Assembly (NCBI RefSeq): GCF_041260155.1 | Contig: NC_091940.1 | Coordinates: forward strand, 30,595,375-30,659,374 | Length of the DNA: 64,000 bases | Source of the DNA: Ptychodera flava | Lineage: Eukaryota > Hemichordata > Enteropneusta > Ptychoderidae | Direction: 5' to 3' | Shown here: piece after piece, positions 1-11,767 of the stretch | Layout of the letters: every line of letters starts with the position of its first letter | Numbering within the stretch: the first letter of the stretch is position 1 | The notes under the pieces: generated by a model | What the model was told of the DNA's origin: nothing | What the model saw: only the letters and a program-made list of their open reading frames with translations | Database searches by the model: none | Position numbers and translations under genes: made by a program

Positions 1-3000
1 ACTCTAAAAAATTACGAAATTCGTTATTTACATTGATAGGATAGTTATGTTGTATATGTGAAAGGTATTTTACATTTTCATGTCAGCTTATTTATTATTT
101 GTATATGTAATGAGCTTTCACAGTTTGACATATATAGTTTGAAGGACTTGATCAAAGGCAATTACACTTGCTATACAAAGTGGTGATACAATGGCAGCAG
201 TAAAAGAAATTCAGTGTTTTTATTTCAGCTAATTACATATTTTCTACTTAATGATAGTTAGAATTAATCTGTGGTAAATATGATTCATGATGTTAATCAT
301 AACACTTTCAATGAAGTTGCAAACATGTGGCAAAGATTTAAACTCACAGACAAATGCAATATATACTGAGACTGGTGAGCATTTTTACATCATATCTGGT
401 GTTTGTTTTTAATGATCAGGATTGCTGAATATGTCAACGACTTTCATTTTCATTCATGGTACTTGGCAACATTACCCTATTGTAGTTCCATTACCTGTAG
501 TCTAAGTGTTTTGCTATTCTTCAGTATTTTATCTGTATTTCAGCTGCAATAATTTGTTCAAATCCCTGACATATATATACGATACTTGACTTTTCACTAC
601 AGCCTCTATTTATACAGTCAGTATTGTAATTGTTGATAAATCAATATAAGTCAGGGCGAGAATTCATCTTTCAACAATGACAATGGCTGTGTACAGTTGG
701 CATTGTTATTATAGAAATACGGGCAACGCGCTGACCATTAACGTTATTTATGGGCAAGGGCCAGAGGAAAGCCAAAAATTAATGGGCGAGGCTTGCCGAG
801 CCCGTTATTTTTTGCCTTTCCTAGAGCCCGCGCCCATAAATAAACGTTAATGGTCAGCGCGGAGTCTGTTATTTTCATTATATTATCAACGAACCTAAAA
901 ACAGTCAAAATTTACGAAAATTTCCCACGCGAACGACAACGGGGCGCCAGAACTTGTCAGTTAGTCGTGCACGCGCTGTAAAAATTTTGCAAATTCGGAG
1001 ATTTTTTTCAAAACAAAAGTGTCTAGACTTGGCCCATAAGTGTTCCGTTTTATTTTGTGATTGATTATGATCTTTGTACAAATTGCGATGTTTATGATAT
1101 TATTCATATTCACGGGCACATAAACAAACCATTATAATTGCGTATTTGTGGTCGGCCACATGGTTCAGCTCGACCAATTAAAATGCGACGGACAGGGCAT
1201 GGTAATATAATATTGAATATTGAATCTAAATTTAGCTCAAGAATTCATCTTTCAACCATAACAAGTTTCATAACACACATGCGGGCCGTGTTGACAAGCA
1301 GAATACTGGGCATTTTGCATAATACAGGGACTTGAAGAAAAGGGTAACTATGTGTAATACGTAGAACCAGAATTTATGAAAAAAATGACCAAACCTTACA
1401 AATAGTGTCCATTTATTTGGGCAAAATTGATATTGAAAATAAACTTATGGATATATTAATATTGGAACTATCTAAGAATACATGATTGTGATAAATTTGT
1501 ATGATCTATTACTGTAGCTATTGCCCTTTAAAGTTTTGTATTCTTCTGCAAAGAATAAACAGAGAATTATTATGTCTACAATATTGCACCGGTAAGGATG
1601 TCCCAGTCGCTCCCTGTTCTCAGATATATAGTCGATCAAATATGTATATTATCAGAACGACAGGCACTTGAAGAATTCTATGTTTATTTGTGAACAAAAA
1701 GGGTGAGGTTAATTCATTCATACCAGTAGATAGAGAGATGGAGTACATTATAAAACTTATCAAATCAAATATAAAACACATTTGGTCCAACAAAAAAAGA
1801 AAATAATTTAGGGAAAGCTACAAGCGCCATTGTTGGTATAGCAGACATAGCAAATAATTTTGATATGACAACCAGAGTCATCATCAGGACAAAAAGGCAC
1901 CTGAGGTATCTCAAATAATTTCTTATGAAGGGCGACAAAGCATACTTGGTTCGGAAATCTGAGTTCCACGGTAAGGCCATATTGAAAATAACTTTAATGC
2001 AACCACTGCGCTCGTTACTATTGACCAGTGAAAGCCATTTTCACATTAGCCCATACCTGACCTTATTTTCTCTAGCAGCGCGGCCAGCTGTAGAAATGGG
2101 TCAAGGGCACAAACTGGTCTTGCTAATGCCTATGCGTAGACTCAGTAGAGGTCAATCCAAACGAGTTATGGTTTCGGTCAGTTTCCAATGTGTTTTGAAG
2201 GTTATGAAATTTCTATGAAAATGTATTTATTCTAATAAATACTTTAATATTTACTGACCGGGGCGAATGAATAGCATAGAATTGTTAGCCACATTTACTT
2301 GTATAATAGTAGCAACAATACTAAGCATTATGGCGGCGCACTTTTGGTATAGCCAAAAATGATCGTCAATAATTCAATGGTTGTTAAAAGTTAACTGTGA
2401 CCGAATTTCATTAAAGCATATGATTTGTGGGCATTGCAATTAGGTAACAACAGGAAGTTGAAGATAATTCAACGTCAAGACCGATAAAATGAAGGTAATA
2501 AATCGAAATACTCCCTATATAGACTTTTTTCATTTTTGAAAAATGACAATTACCTTCCTTTGAAAATAGTTCGGGGGTGTCCAGGAGCTTAAATGCTCAT
2601 ATCTCCGTTGGACTGGTTAGAAAATGCCCATTAGCGTAGAGTAGACTGCAGTTGCTCTCTGTTCGCGTGTACTACATACACACAACAATCAAAGACAACA
2701 TAACATTTTCAATGCTCACTGAGCTGTACATGTCGACGTCGTTGAGTGGCGTGGCTCCTCAAAACAATGGCAAAAGTAGTTAAAAGTACACAGCGTTTCG
2801 AGTCATAAAGAATGGAGAGATAAAAATGGGGTTCAGCTCAAGTGAAAGCCGTCTTATGGTCTGTAATTCCTCACAAACAGGGCCTATGGAGCGCAACGAC
2901 TACCTTTGACAGTAAGGTCACGCAGTGATTTTGAACAGAGTATACCTCAACTGAATCGAGAAGAAGTGGAAATTTAAATCCCGACAGCCTGTAGCAAAAG

Positions 3001-5774
3001 TTAAGTGTTTCCATGGTTGACGGATCAACTTAACTTCTTATGAATCACTGTTCACTACATGAAACTAAACGTCTTAACCTGTCTGCCTTGGCCTTTAAGT
3101 TAATGAAAATTGATGGGTAAAACATCCGAACAGGTCAGAGACTGGAGTCGAACTGCCAAACTGCAAGGTACAGCTTTTGAAGTGTGAAACTATTTATAGG
3201 TAGGATGGACAACTTGCGTCGTACAGAGCGTATGTGTACGGAACTTGTCAATATTTGTTAATCATCAACAGCACAAGCTCTTTCTGTTTCCAGGATTTTT
3301 GGAGTATTTTTTGCTCCAAAAATACCATAAAATTTTCCTAAAACATCCTTTCAATTTCCCGCATTAATTCATTATTCCTGTAGATAGCCTTTAATGTCAT
3401 TCTTTGACTGATTTTCAGAGGAGTTCCCCCGTGAAGCCGTCAATTCAAAATAACCACCACGTTCAAACGTTACGTCTCATAGATATACAGCTTATTTACG
3501 CAGAAGACAACAATACGCACAGCTCAACAGCAGCAGCATTTATTTCCCAATTTAGGTATTCCCGCCGGGAGAAAACTGAAAAGTTCGATCGGTTTTTATG
3601 ATTTTCCATCTTTGTCTTTACTGATGAAAAGATGAACAGCCTAACATAGCGAGGTCAGTGTAACCTTGCGGGTCTTTTGAGTTCCTGGCGCTGGCCGCGA
3701 GCTACTTAAACGGAGAGAACATAGTATGTTATAAGCGGAAAAGCTATAAGGAACTTGTATTTTTTTATTATTATTAATTTATATTTATTTTGATTTATAA
3801 ATTAAATATAATTCTCATTTTTGCTGATTATACTTATAGGCTTCACCGAATACGCTACCGGCACAGCCACAAGAGCTGTTAAAACGTAATGAAAGTTGGC
3901 CGCTTTACGGTGCAGCATTATCATCGTGGAAGAAACCTAGAATCCGCGTAGTTTCATATGCGCGTGGGCAAAATCACAAACGTGCCTACGGCGCGCGCAA
4001 TGAACGCCACTAGGCGGGTCTAACGATCATTTTCTTGGTTATAGCTATGTAAAGATTTATATGCATGAGACAGGATGTTCCTTTTACCGTACAAGAGCAG
4101 TGACTGATCGTTATACATCATTAGGCAAGTAAAATATCATAACATACTTTTTGTTTCAAACTAGAATCATCCGAAAATAAGAAAACAGAACTTTTGCCTT
4201 TAATTTTTTGAAATAATATAGGAAGGGTGGCACTGTTAGCTAACTAATGTTCCCAGTAGCCCTTAAAACAGTTAAAGCACCGCGTTAAATAATACAAAAT
4301 ACAAACGTGACAACAACTTATGGGAAAAAAAAACAAACAGAAAAGGCAAAAATTCAGACAAATTCAACAGCAACAATACAGGTTTAAAACTTTCTCTTAC
4401 AAAGTCTTTTAAATACTTTCAATTGGCACATAAGTCACACGAGAAATCCTACCTAAAGATGTAACATTTATTTTTAGTCTAGTTATTCAATCAACTTTTT
4501 TCGCATTAAAACGCCCCTAGATATTTGAACAATAATAATGAGGCAAAAATAATATATATTATAAAATAGTATGCATACAACAGAATCCGAACTAATTTCG
4601 GAGTTCCGAAGTCCGAAAAATAATACCACTCTTACTTGAATCCATATTATGTCATGAGTCATGAGTGTATGTTTGTAGGAGGGGTACAAATTTGTAATCC
4701 TAGAATTTGTGCCACACCGTTCCAAAAGTACGTGATCAGCATAAAATTCAGCTGAATTTTTGGGGGATCACATTAATCTTTGGAAATTAAAAGGAAATTC
4801 CGAAATTTGGTCGGATTTTCCGAAATTAGTCCGGATTGCGTTATAAGTAATAATTTTTTGCTCCTTCTGAGCACTGAAAATGTTCAAACACCTTTTTGCT
4901 CAATTTTTCCTAACACATTTGGTCAGTGACAGACTGTACTACTATTTAGGGTGGGGGGTTTGATTGGCTTAAAACGTAAAAATAATGTTTTTGCTGAGAG
5001 CTTGTGCTTTTTCCGACCAGCAGACCACAGTATTTGGGCCATCAATATGCTGGAATAATATAATAAAGTTTTGAGATTATCTCGAACAGATACATTCTGA
5101 ACTTTTACAACTTAAAGTAGTATGCGCCTCAGGGCCAGATTTCCAGAGTTTAATGTTTTATTGTCATAATAATCTAGTCTCTAACTTTGAAACATGTGAA
5201 CCAAATGAACTTTAATCTTCTCGCTATTTTCAAAAGCGAAACGTAATATCATCGTTTGCTTCATACTTGACATTTATTTCAGTCTGTGTGACGTATGTGT
5301 ATGCCGTCTATTTCCATTGAAGCTGTTCGTGGCTCCGAGTTTGATGTGAACCGCTTCACCTATAAGAAAAGATTATATCCGTTGTTAAAAAATTAGAATG
5401 TCATCTTACGGTGGAGGTTACAAGGTTGGAGATCAGCCGAATTCGGGGTTGAACCCTAACTCATGAATACATGAGAACATGGTCATTTTGGAGTGTACTA
5501 AGTATTGATGGAAAATATTGGTTAAAGCTCAATTAATCTTATCGATTTTTGTCCTCTGTCTGTCACCGTGAAGATGTATGTTCTTGTTCGACTCTCAAAA
5601 CCATGTCGGAATGATCACTGTCCTCGTTTTTGTGACGGCCTGTATGTGTCCAATGTTCAATAATATCGTTGACAACTTAATTATTGTTCGGACTAGAATT
5701 CATTAACGAACAAAAGCACTGCAGAGAGTAACAAAGTGTGTTGTGATGGCAAGGCGAGTTCAATTTACTTGTAT
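1..5774. other. Intergenic stretch without a recognisable gene
   Basis: I see no protein family, splice-consistent exon set or RNA gene on either strand here; open frames are short and of random composition. The one clear structure is the foldback at 727-861. Confidence 0.6.
727..861. repeat. Foldback (near-perfect palindrome)
   Basis: The left arm starts GCGCTGACCATTAACG and the right arm ends with its reverse complement. The inner parts also pair (GGAAAGCC... with ...GCCTTTCC), leaving only a short centre near 795. The arms are about 60 bp. There is no coding capacity. It is probably a non-autonomous foldback or MITE-type element; no target duplication is clear. Confidence 0.8.
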
Positions 5775-5779
5775 TGCAA

Positions 5780-5910
5780 CATATGTTTTGTGGGGTGGCG
5801 ACCATTTTGAATTCTTAATATTGGTATCTCTAGTACCAAAATTTGCACAATGACCCCTGATTTTTGTCTTTGGTTTAGAAAGAGTATGGTTGAAAGTTTC
5901 CTTTAGGAAA
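5780..5910 (-). repeat. Fragment of dispersed MITE-like family 1
   Basis: In reverse orientation it carries the family-1 core: an AAGGAAACTTTCAACC-like start, then a GGGGTCA...GGTAC(T)AGAGATAC block and the 'TTCAAAATGG' block. The same order is seen at 11295-11640, 46935-47275 and 48645-48995. It lies just downstream of the Fuseless-like gene. Confidence 0.65.
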
Positions 5911-6035
5911 TAACAGCAATGATAGCAACGGCGATCGCACGGCAACCGGGCTACGTTACAGTAGTTAGCAGCTTCAGTGTTATATTTTGTCGCTTAGCGT
6001 ACAGATGCATTTTGAATTCAGTTTTTGTCAAAAAG

Positions 6036-6083
6036 GTCATCATCATCATCATCATCGTCGTCGACGTCATCGTCATCATCGTC
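6036..6083. repeat. Degenerate (ATC)n microsatellite
   Basis: Tandem ATC/GTC trinucleotides lie about 70-120 bp beyond the stop codon of the minus-strand gene at 6153-7220, so they are probably in its 3' UTR or flank. Confidence 0.8.
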
Positions 6084-6152
6084 ATTACTACTTATTCAGT
6101 GTACCACTATCATCCCAACGCAAATCCCCCCACCATCACCATTACTAAGTAT

Positions 6153-7220
6153 TTATATATCTACCATTTGCGTGAAGTAAATCGGAAGTTGAAAGACACT
6201 GCCGTCGACATTTTCGCCGTCTTTAGAGACGCATGTCATTCCTGCGATGGCGATGGCATAGCCACAGAACATAAACGTCAAAACTAGAAAGGCAACCAAA
6301 TGGCCGATCACAGGCCCGGCTGGAGGAATCCCTGGGAGTATGAATATCGCATACAGCAGCCAAAAACCTCTCCAGTGTTGGACAACGGCCAGATGTTGTA
6401 GCAGGAACCACGTATCTTCAAGTAACAGTCGCGCGACAGGGTTCTTGGCGTGCTTGGAGAGGAGAATCGCCGGGTAACGGAAGACGAAGAGCACCAGAAC
6501 AAGAATCGCTGCTGCTGTAAACGACGCCAAGGCTGACTTTGTAATGTCATCGGGGTAAAGTATGTGGTCAGTGATACCCCATACAGAACACCAGACCAGG
6601 GCGACAACTGCTTGAAGTAGAACACTCGCTGTAATTTCAAGCGTTCGAAAAAGAATTCCAGCGTCTCCTTTGTTGTATCTGGTTTTTATGTAATAATAAT
6701 CACCATCCAAGTCGAGAGGTAGAGGAGCCAGTGGTGCGGTTACCATAGAGTAACTAATTCGAAAGATCCACAGAATAACACAAGTGACTATCCAGGTGAC
6801 AGCGTAAACTTCGAGCGTTTGGCCGGCATACTCCCACAACAATCCCCAGCTACCGCGCCAAAGTTTAATCACAGCTACCGAGTAAAGATATACGTGTAAT
6901 CGCGTGGCTACGTACCAAGCTGCCGTCTTTGCCTTGCAGAGTTTGACAAGCTTGTCCTGCAAGGCGGTGAAAACGAATGAGAAAAAAACCCCAACGGAGA
7001 ATGAAGTCCAGCTGCTAAGTTTTGCATCGTCGGGGAAGACAAAGTGGTCCATAAGCGACCAAGTACTCCACCAGCAGCCGACGACTAATCCACCGATGAC
7101 GACAATGACGAAACTACAATCGAGGTATAAAATCACTCTACACACACACTTACGTCCTCCTGCTGAATCGGTATCAACGGAACGATTGGTATCGGCGAAA
7201 TTTTTGCTGTTTTCCATCAT
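6153..7220 (-). CDS. Fuseless-like eight-pass membrane protein, single exon
   Basis: A 355-residue intact frame starts with a double Met and ends GTAGATATATAA. Eight hydrophobic segments lie at about residues 28-50, 68-90, 98-118, 135-158, 193-215, 226-250, 265-290 and 300-325. The protein is an internal duplication. Each half has a W-x3-DH-x3-PDD motif (WSLMDHFVFPDD; WGITDHILYPDD) after its first helix and a WRG motif (KLWRGSWGLLWEY; QHWRGFWLLYAIF) after its third. Paired W-R-G motifs and eight helices recall Drosophila Fuseless, a presynaptic membrane protein (family knowledge; the assignment is mine). There is no signal peptide; the N-terminus is Ser/Asp/Asn-rich and probably cytosolic. 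No intron is needed, unlike the other host genes in the window, so a retrocopy origin is possible, but the frame is intact. Its activity is unknown. Confidence 0.75.
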   Translation of the reverse strand: MMENSKNFADTNRSVDTDSAGGRKCVCRVILYLDCSFVIVVIGGLVVGCWWSTWSLMDHFVFPDDAKLSSWTSFSVGVFFSFVFTALQDKLVKLCKAKTAAWYVATRLHVYLYSVAVIKLWRGSWGLLWEYAGQTLEVYAVTWIVTCVILWIFRISYSMVTAPLAPLPLDLDGDYYYIKTRYNKGDAGILFRTLEITASVLLQAVVALVWCSVWGITDHILYPDDITKSALASFTAAAILVLVLFVFRYPAILLSKHAKNPVARLLLEDTWFLLQHLAVVQHWRGFWLLYAIFILPGIPPAGPVIGHLVAFLVLTFMFCGYAIAIAGMTCVSKDGENVDGSVFQLPIYFTQMVDI

Positions 7221-8639
7221 GCAGGCGCGAATAAGTCACCCTCTAAGCTTTCTTTCACGCAGGTGTCAGTGTGACCAGACGCTCGAAGATTGTTCAACTC
7301 TGTACTGACTGTACCATAAACTGTACCATAATAGTAAAGGCTAATATGCGATGTCACTGTAGCTGCAGGGGAAGACTTGAGACGGTACGGTGCCGAACGC
7401 AACAGTAACAAACATCCATCATCAAGGTTGACACAGAGGCATTGGTGCGGTTACTACAGTGATTGTGGATAAACTTGACTTAATGACCTTGAAACAGTTT
7501 CGAGGTCATTAGAAGAAGGGAAATGCAATCCTTCGATTTTTTAAAAATTGTGCAAAATTTTGTCTTTTCACATTTAAAAACGACTATATTTCAATTTAAA
7601 TGAAACTGACGTTGTCTGTCGTTTAGTAATTTTCGCCGACATTTTTGAAAGGGGTCTCCAAGCCATGTCGCCAGTATTTATGCGGTCATGCGAAGAAAAT
7701 AGTTTTGTCAATCAAGGCTTCTAAGTGAAACGTATGATTTTCACCGTTTCACAACATGACTCCTATTGGATTTGAAATATTAGGAAGTTTTCATTTTTTA
7801 TGACAGGGATAACGAAATCTGACTATGTCTATCAAGACGTTGAATTTTGAGTTACAGTAGATACAAGGAACAAAAATACAAAATGCCACTGACCCTAATT
7901 ATATAGCGCTTCTTTCAATGCATAATGCAAGATACTGACAACGTTAGGTGAAATTAGTGAAAATAAAGTTCTGATCTGTATTAAAAGTTGAAAAGAAAGC
8001 ATTTTTGTTCGTGTTATGTTACAAACACAGTTCTCTACCTTGAATAGCGTCCGTTCATTCCTGATTCTGCGTAAAAGTCAAGTCAGGTTAGCAGTGTGAA
8101 CGATTTACATTAGGAATACGGACTCTGAGAAATCAAATGATTAAACATTTGCATTATCTTTTATTCTGTTGGCCATCGACGGGAAACTTGGCCATAAACA
8201 TTTCACTACCTGGGACACTAACTATGAGACGTTTGGGTTTTTCTTCACAAACAGAGGATGGCATGATGACTTAGCGTTTTTGCATAATAACCACTGCATG
8301 TATATGTGGTTAGACGAATCTTTTATCTTTAATTCATTTCTATTGTATTATTGAAACCACGCTTTAAAGGTGATGACGAAAGACGATCCCAGCCCTCGCT
8401 TTATACCAAGGCCAATCAAGCCATGGGAGAAGCTGTATCGTTGGCGATGGCTATTGTAAACTTGACTCCTACGAAACAAATACTATGTTGTACCAATCGA
8501 ATCTGAATGACTCGTACATTCAACCCGAGTATCTATGAGAAAGCCAAAGGAGTGATCTCCAAGGCAAGGGAGAAGTCAGTCCTCCATGTCTATCAACTAA
8601 TGAACTGTGATAGTTCTCTACGGGGGTTTTGTTGTGAGC
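7221..8639. other. Intergenic stretch, nothing recognised
   Basis: This is upstream flank of the minus-strand gene at 6153-7220. No TATA box at a convincing distance, no exon and no repeat family member were recognised. Confidence 0.5.
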
Positions 8640-9140
8640 ATTTACAAAGTTGTCCTGGATATTATTTTCAATGTTGTCCTTGACATTCCACAATTTGTCC
8701 TAGGCATTTACAATATAGGCATTCACAGTTTTGTCCCGGGTCCTAAACATGCTGCCCCATGCATTTAAAGTGTGTCATGGGTCAATTATGGCATTCAACA
8801 CACCGTACTTGACATTTATTATGTTGCATTATAGTGCAATGTTGGTCTAAGCATTCACAATGTTGTCCTGGCTTTACAACATGTCTATATGCGCATTTAT
8901 TATGTTGTTCTCGGCATTCAACATGTCTTCCAAAGCATTTAAAATGTTGCTCTGGTCATTAACAGTGTTGTCCTCGGCCTTCAACATGTTGTTGTGTGCA
9001 TTAACAATGCTTTCTTTGATATTTGACATGTTGTCCTGGATTTTCGACATGTTTTATTTGGCATTTTCAATGTTGTCCTAAGCATTCAACAAACTGTCCT
9101 AGGCATTTAGCATGTTGTCATAGACATTCACAATATAATC
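8640..9140. repeat. Degenerate 21-bp minisatellite
   Basis: About twenty copies of a unit resembling GTTGTCCTNGGCATTNACAAT follow one another with substitutions and small slips. Because 21 is a multiple of three, one plus-strand frame stays open for about ten units and reads as a heptad (MLSxxFN-like). This explains the apparent small protein at 8860-9081, which I do not accept as a gene. Confidence 0.8.
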
Positions 9141-9144
9141 GAGA

Positions 9145-9185
9145 GCGAAAGTCTTTCACTTTCGAGGCGCATACCACCTTAAGCG
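9145..9185 (-). repeat. Terminal fragment of family 1 MITE-like repeat
   Basis: Read in reverse it gives TAAGGTGGTATGCGCCTCG followed by AAAGTGAAAGACT, the family start seen also at 10365 and 11295. Only the terminus is present. Confidence 0.6.
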
Positions 9186-10364
9186 ATAGTTGCAATACCA
9201 AAATGGCTAAACTCTGGTGCCTATACATCACTTTCATCTACAACAAAGTTTAAAAGCAAATTTCAAATTTTGCACAACTGATACCATTCGGTACCAATAT
9301 ACTTAGCTGGCAAGGGACGGTAACAGGTACTGCAAACTTGCTCACACGCGACCCAGAGTCTGAACAGAAAAAGGTCACATAGGCAACGGAAACCATGACA
9401 ATAATTTACCGGCCGCCCATGAGACATGAGCTGGGGAACTGTGCTGCGTACATTAAACGATCAAGGACATGTTAAAATGCGAGCAACCGAGTGTAGTGAT
9501 GGGCAAAACGAAAATTCGCCTCCAACGAAAAGCGGCATGTTTAAGGAAGCTACTCTTTGGCAGCACGTTTTGAATCGGGTGAGCATTTTCTTCCTCGGTC
9601 AATTAAAGGGCCAATAGCTGTAAATTTTAATGCATTTTTCACGCTTTGTTTTGTATGCCAATTGCAATTCCTTGTTCTACTCTCTAAAGCACAGCGAGAA
9701 ATCACCTATTTAGCTTGTCAAACAGAATCTATACATATGGAATGCACTGTCATTCTTTTCAATATATACACATTTATTTCCATCATTAAGATTGTACGTT
9801 GCTTGTTTACATGTGTTCTTGTCCTAGAAAAAATATCAGATATTTACAGTCATTGGTATTTTACTGTCTGTTGTTCTCTACACCTCTTTAAACATACAGC
9901 AGTATTTCCAAAAGGCAAGAACCCATGGTGATTGTTAAATCTTTTAATCGTATCTGTAAACAGCGTAGCGTCAGTACGTAGCCTCGCGACGGGAGCGACG
10001 TCGTATGGTTTTGGGTGAGTTCCATTGTCTGGGGCGCACTAGCCCTTTGGTAGAAGTACTGCATATGCCTTGGTCGCCCAGTTCTACTGGGCCTTTGCGA
10101 GATATAACATTAGGCGATGAAAAATCTGCACAGTACTGCTTTATGAAATCATAATTTATTAGTCATTTGATTCAAAAGTAAGGCATTGTTGATCTTTTTC
10201 TGGCCATTTACGAATCTGTGCGATCAGATTAGGCGGCATTTGTACAAAATTGTGCTTTGGGATAACACCAGAGGAGAAACTTTGAATTTTCTTAAATGGT
10301 GTTACATGTTATTCTTGTGCACACGTTGATTTAACAAAGAAGTAAAACGTGTTCTTTGCTTTAT

Positions 10365-10640
10365 GCGCCTCGAAAGTGAAAGACTTAAACTTTTGCTCAT
10401 TCTTTCCTCAATGAAGATAACAGTCATTCTCATACCAAATCGACAATGATAATGAGGGGTCACCGTGTTAATTTTGGTATTATAGAAACAAATACATAAT
10501 ATTCCCCTTGTTAATTCTATGAGGAAACAAAAGATTTTCGATTTTCGAAAAACTAAGACGGTGAAATTTTTCTTACTCTAAGAGCTTTTAAATGCGCCCC
10601 CGGGCCTCCCAAGTGATAGGCAAAAGGAATATCATTTGTT
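10365..10640 (+). repeat. Copy of dispersed MITE-like family 1
   Basis: Starts ATGCGCCTCGAAAGTGAAAG and shares the order of blocks with the copy at 11295-11640 (AATGAAGATAACAG, GGGGTCACCGTG, TTCGATTTTCGAAAAACTAA). The 3' terminus is eroded. Confidence 0.7.
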
Positions 10641-11294
10641 TCATTAGACATAGTTTGTTGATGGCTTCAATATATGCTGAATACTGTACGAGGATCGGAA
10701 CAACTTAATGCAATGAAGTTTTATCCAAAACTGAATCAATAATTGTTCTTGTTGGGTTTTTTTCTGTTTCCTAGCATGGGGGAGGGTGCGTTTTTAAACC
10801 ATTGTTTGAAAATAATATCGCATATAATTTTTTTTTACAAACGCATTATAATTGATGAAAGTATCACCTACATCGACAACCCATTATCATCGATCGCAAA
10901 AATTCTTCTCGTGGACAAAAATACTAAAAAAGCGATTTATGTTGTATTAAGAGTATGCATTATTGAGATTAATGATTGTAGATGATAACGTTTCTTTTCT
11001 ACTTATTTACATCCACAGAAAAATAATGTATCTGAGATATGTTCTGAAAATCTGAGTAAATAGACACAATGCATCTTTCCCTATAATATTCGGTCATTGA
11101 AGACAAAAAAATTAAAACTCATTTTCAGCTCTAAGGCAAAGCAGGTATTTTTGGAATAATAATTATAAGGCAATGTTATAGACCGATAAAATGCAATCTA
11201 TTCAATATTCAATATTAATGAAGAAGACATAAAATACGAAAACATTGATAAGACAAATCATTGGTTACTGAACGGCTTGAACAGCTCATAAAGT

Positions 11295-11640
11295 ATGCGC
11301 CTTGAAAGTAAAAGACTTAAACTTTCGCTGTCGAATTTTCCTCAATGAAGCTTTCAATAATTGTCGTGTCAAATCATGAATAAAAATCAGATGTCACTGT
11401 GCAAAGTTTGGTGCAAGAGAAACAAATTACTGATATTTGAAATTCAGAGTGGCCGCCATCTCTATGACAACTCTTGGAAAAAAATAAAATTTCCAATTTT
11501 CAAAGGACGGAGACAGTGAAAATTCTATTCTACACTCAAAGATCTTCATAATGAACCCCCCAACGAGTGGTCGATCAGAAAGTCTTGAAAATATTTGAGT
11601 CTGAATACCTGTCCCTGAGGCGCATTCTACCTTAAGGATT
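11295..11640 (+). repeat. Best-preserved copy of MITE-like family 1
   Basis: The left end ATGCGCCTTGAAAG and the right end GAGGCGCATTCTACCTTA are inverted matches, so the element has short terminal inverted repeats of about 18 bp (consensus TAAGGTAGAATGCGCCTC). The interior holds the blocks TTCAGAGTGGCCGCCATC and AAATTTCCAATTTTC found in all copies. There is no open frame; it is presumably a non-autonomous DNA transposon. Confidence 0.75.
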
Positions 11641-11697
11641 TCGTTAGGTGACAATTATATGCGTAAATGCTAAGTTAGTATATATATATATATCAAG

Positions 11698-11702
<5 letters not shown>

Positions 11703-11762
<60 letters not shown>
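11703..11762. repeat. (AT)n microsatellite
   Basis: About 60 bp of uninterrupted TA dinucleotides, with a shorter TA run just before it at 11679-11693. Confidence 0.97.

Positions 11763-11763
<1 letters not shown>

Positions 11764-11767
<4 letters not shown>

Noticed and set aside
5919-6287. 122-codon plus-strand frame opposite the Fuseless-like gene
   Set aside because: It reads through a trinucleotide microsatellite and the antisense of the gene's 3' end.
8860-9253. Two overlapping plus-strand frames rich in MLS/MLC heptads
   Set aside because: They are translations of the 21-bp minisatellite.
10021-10110. GC-richer block that might be a structured RNA or tRNA
   Set aside because: It does not fold as a cloverleaf and lacks A/B box motifs at the right spacing.
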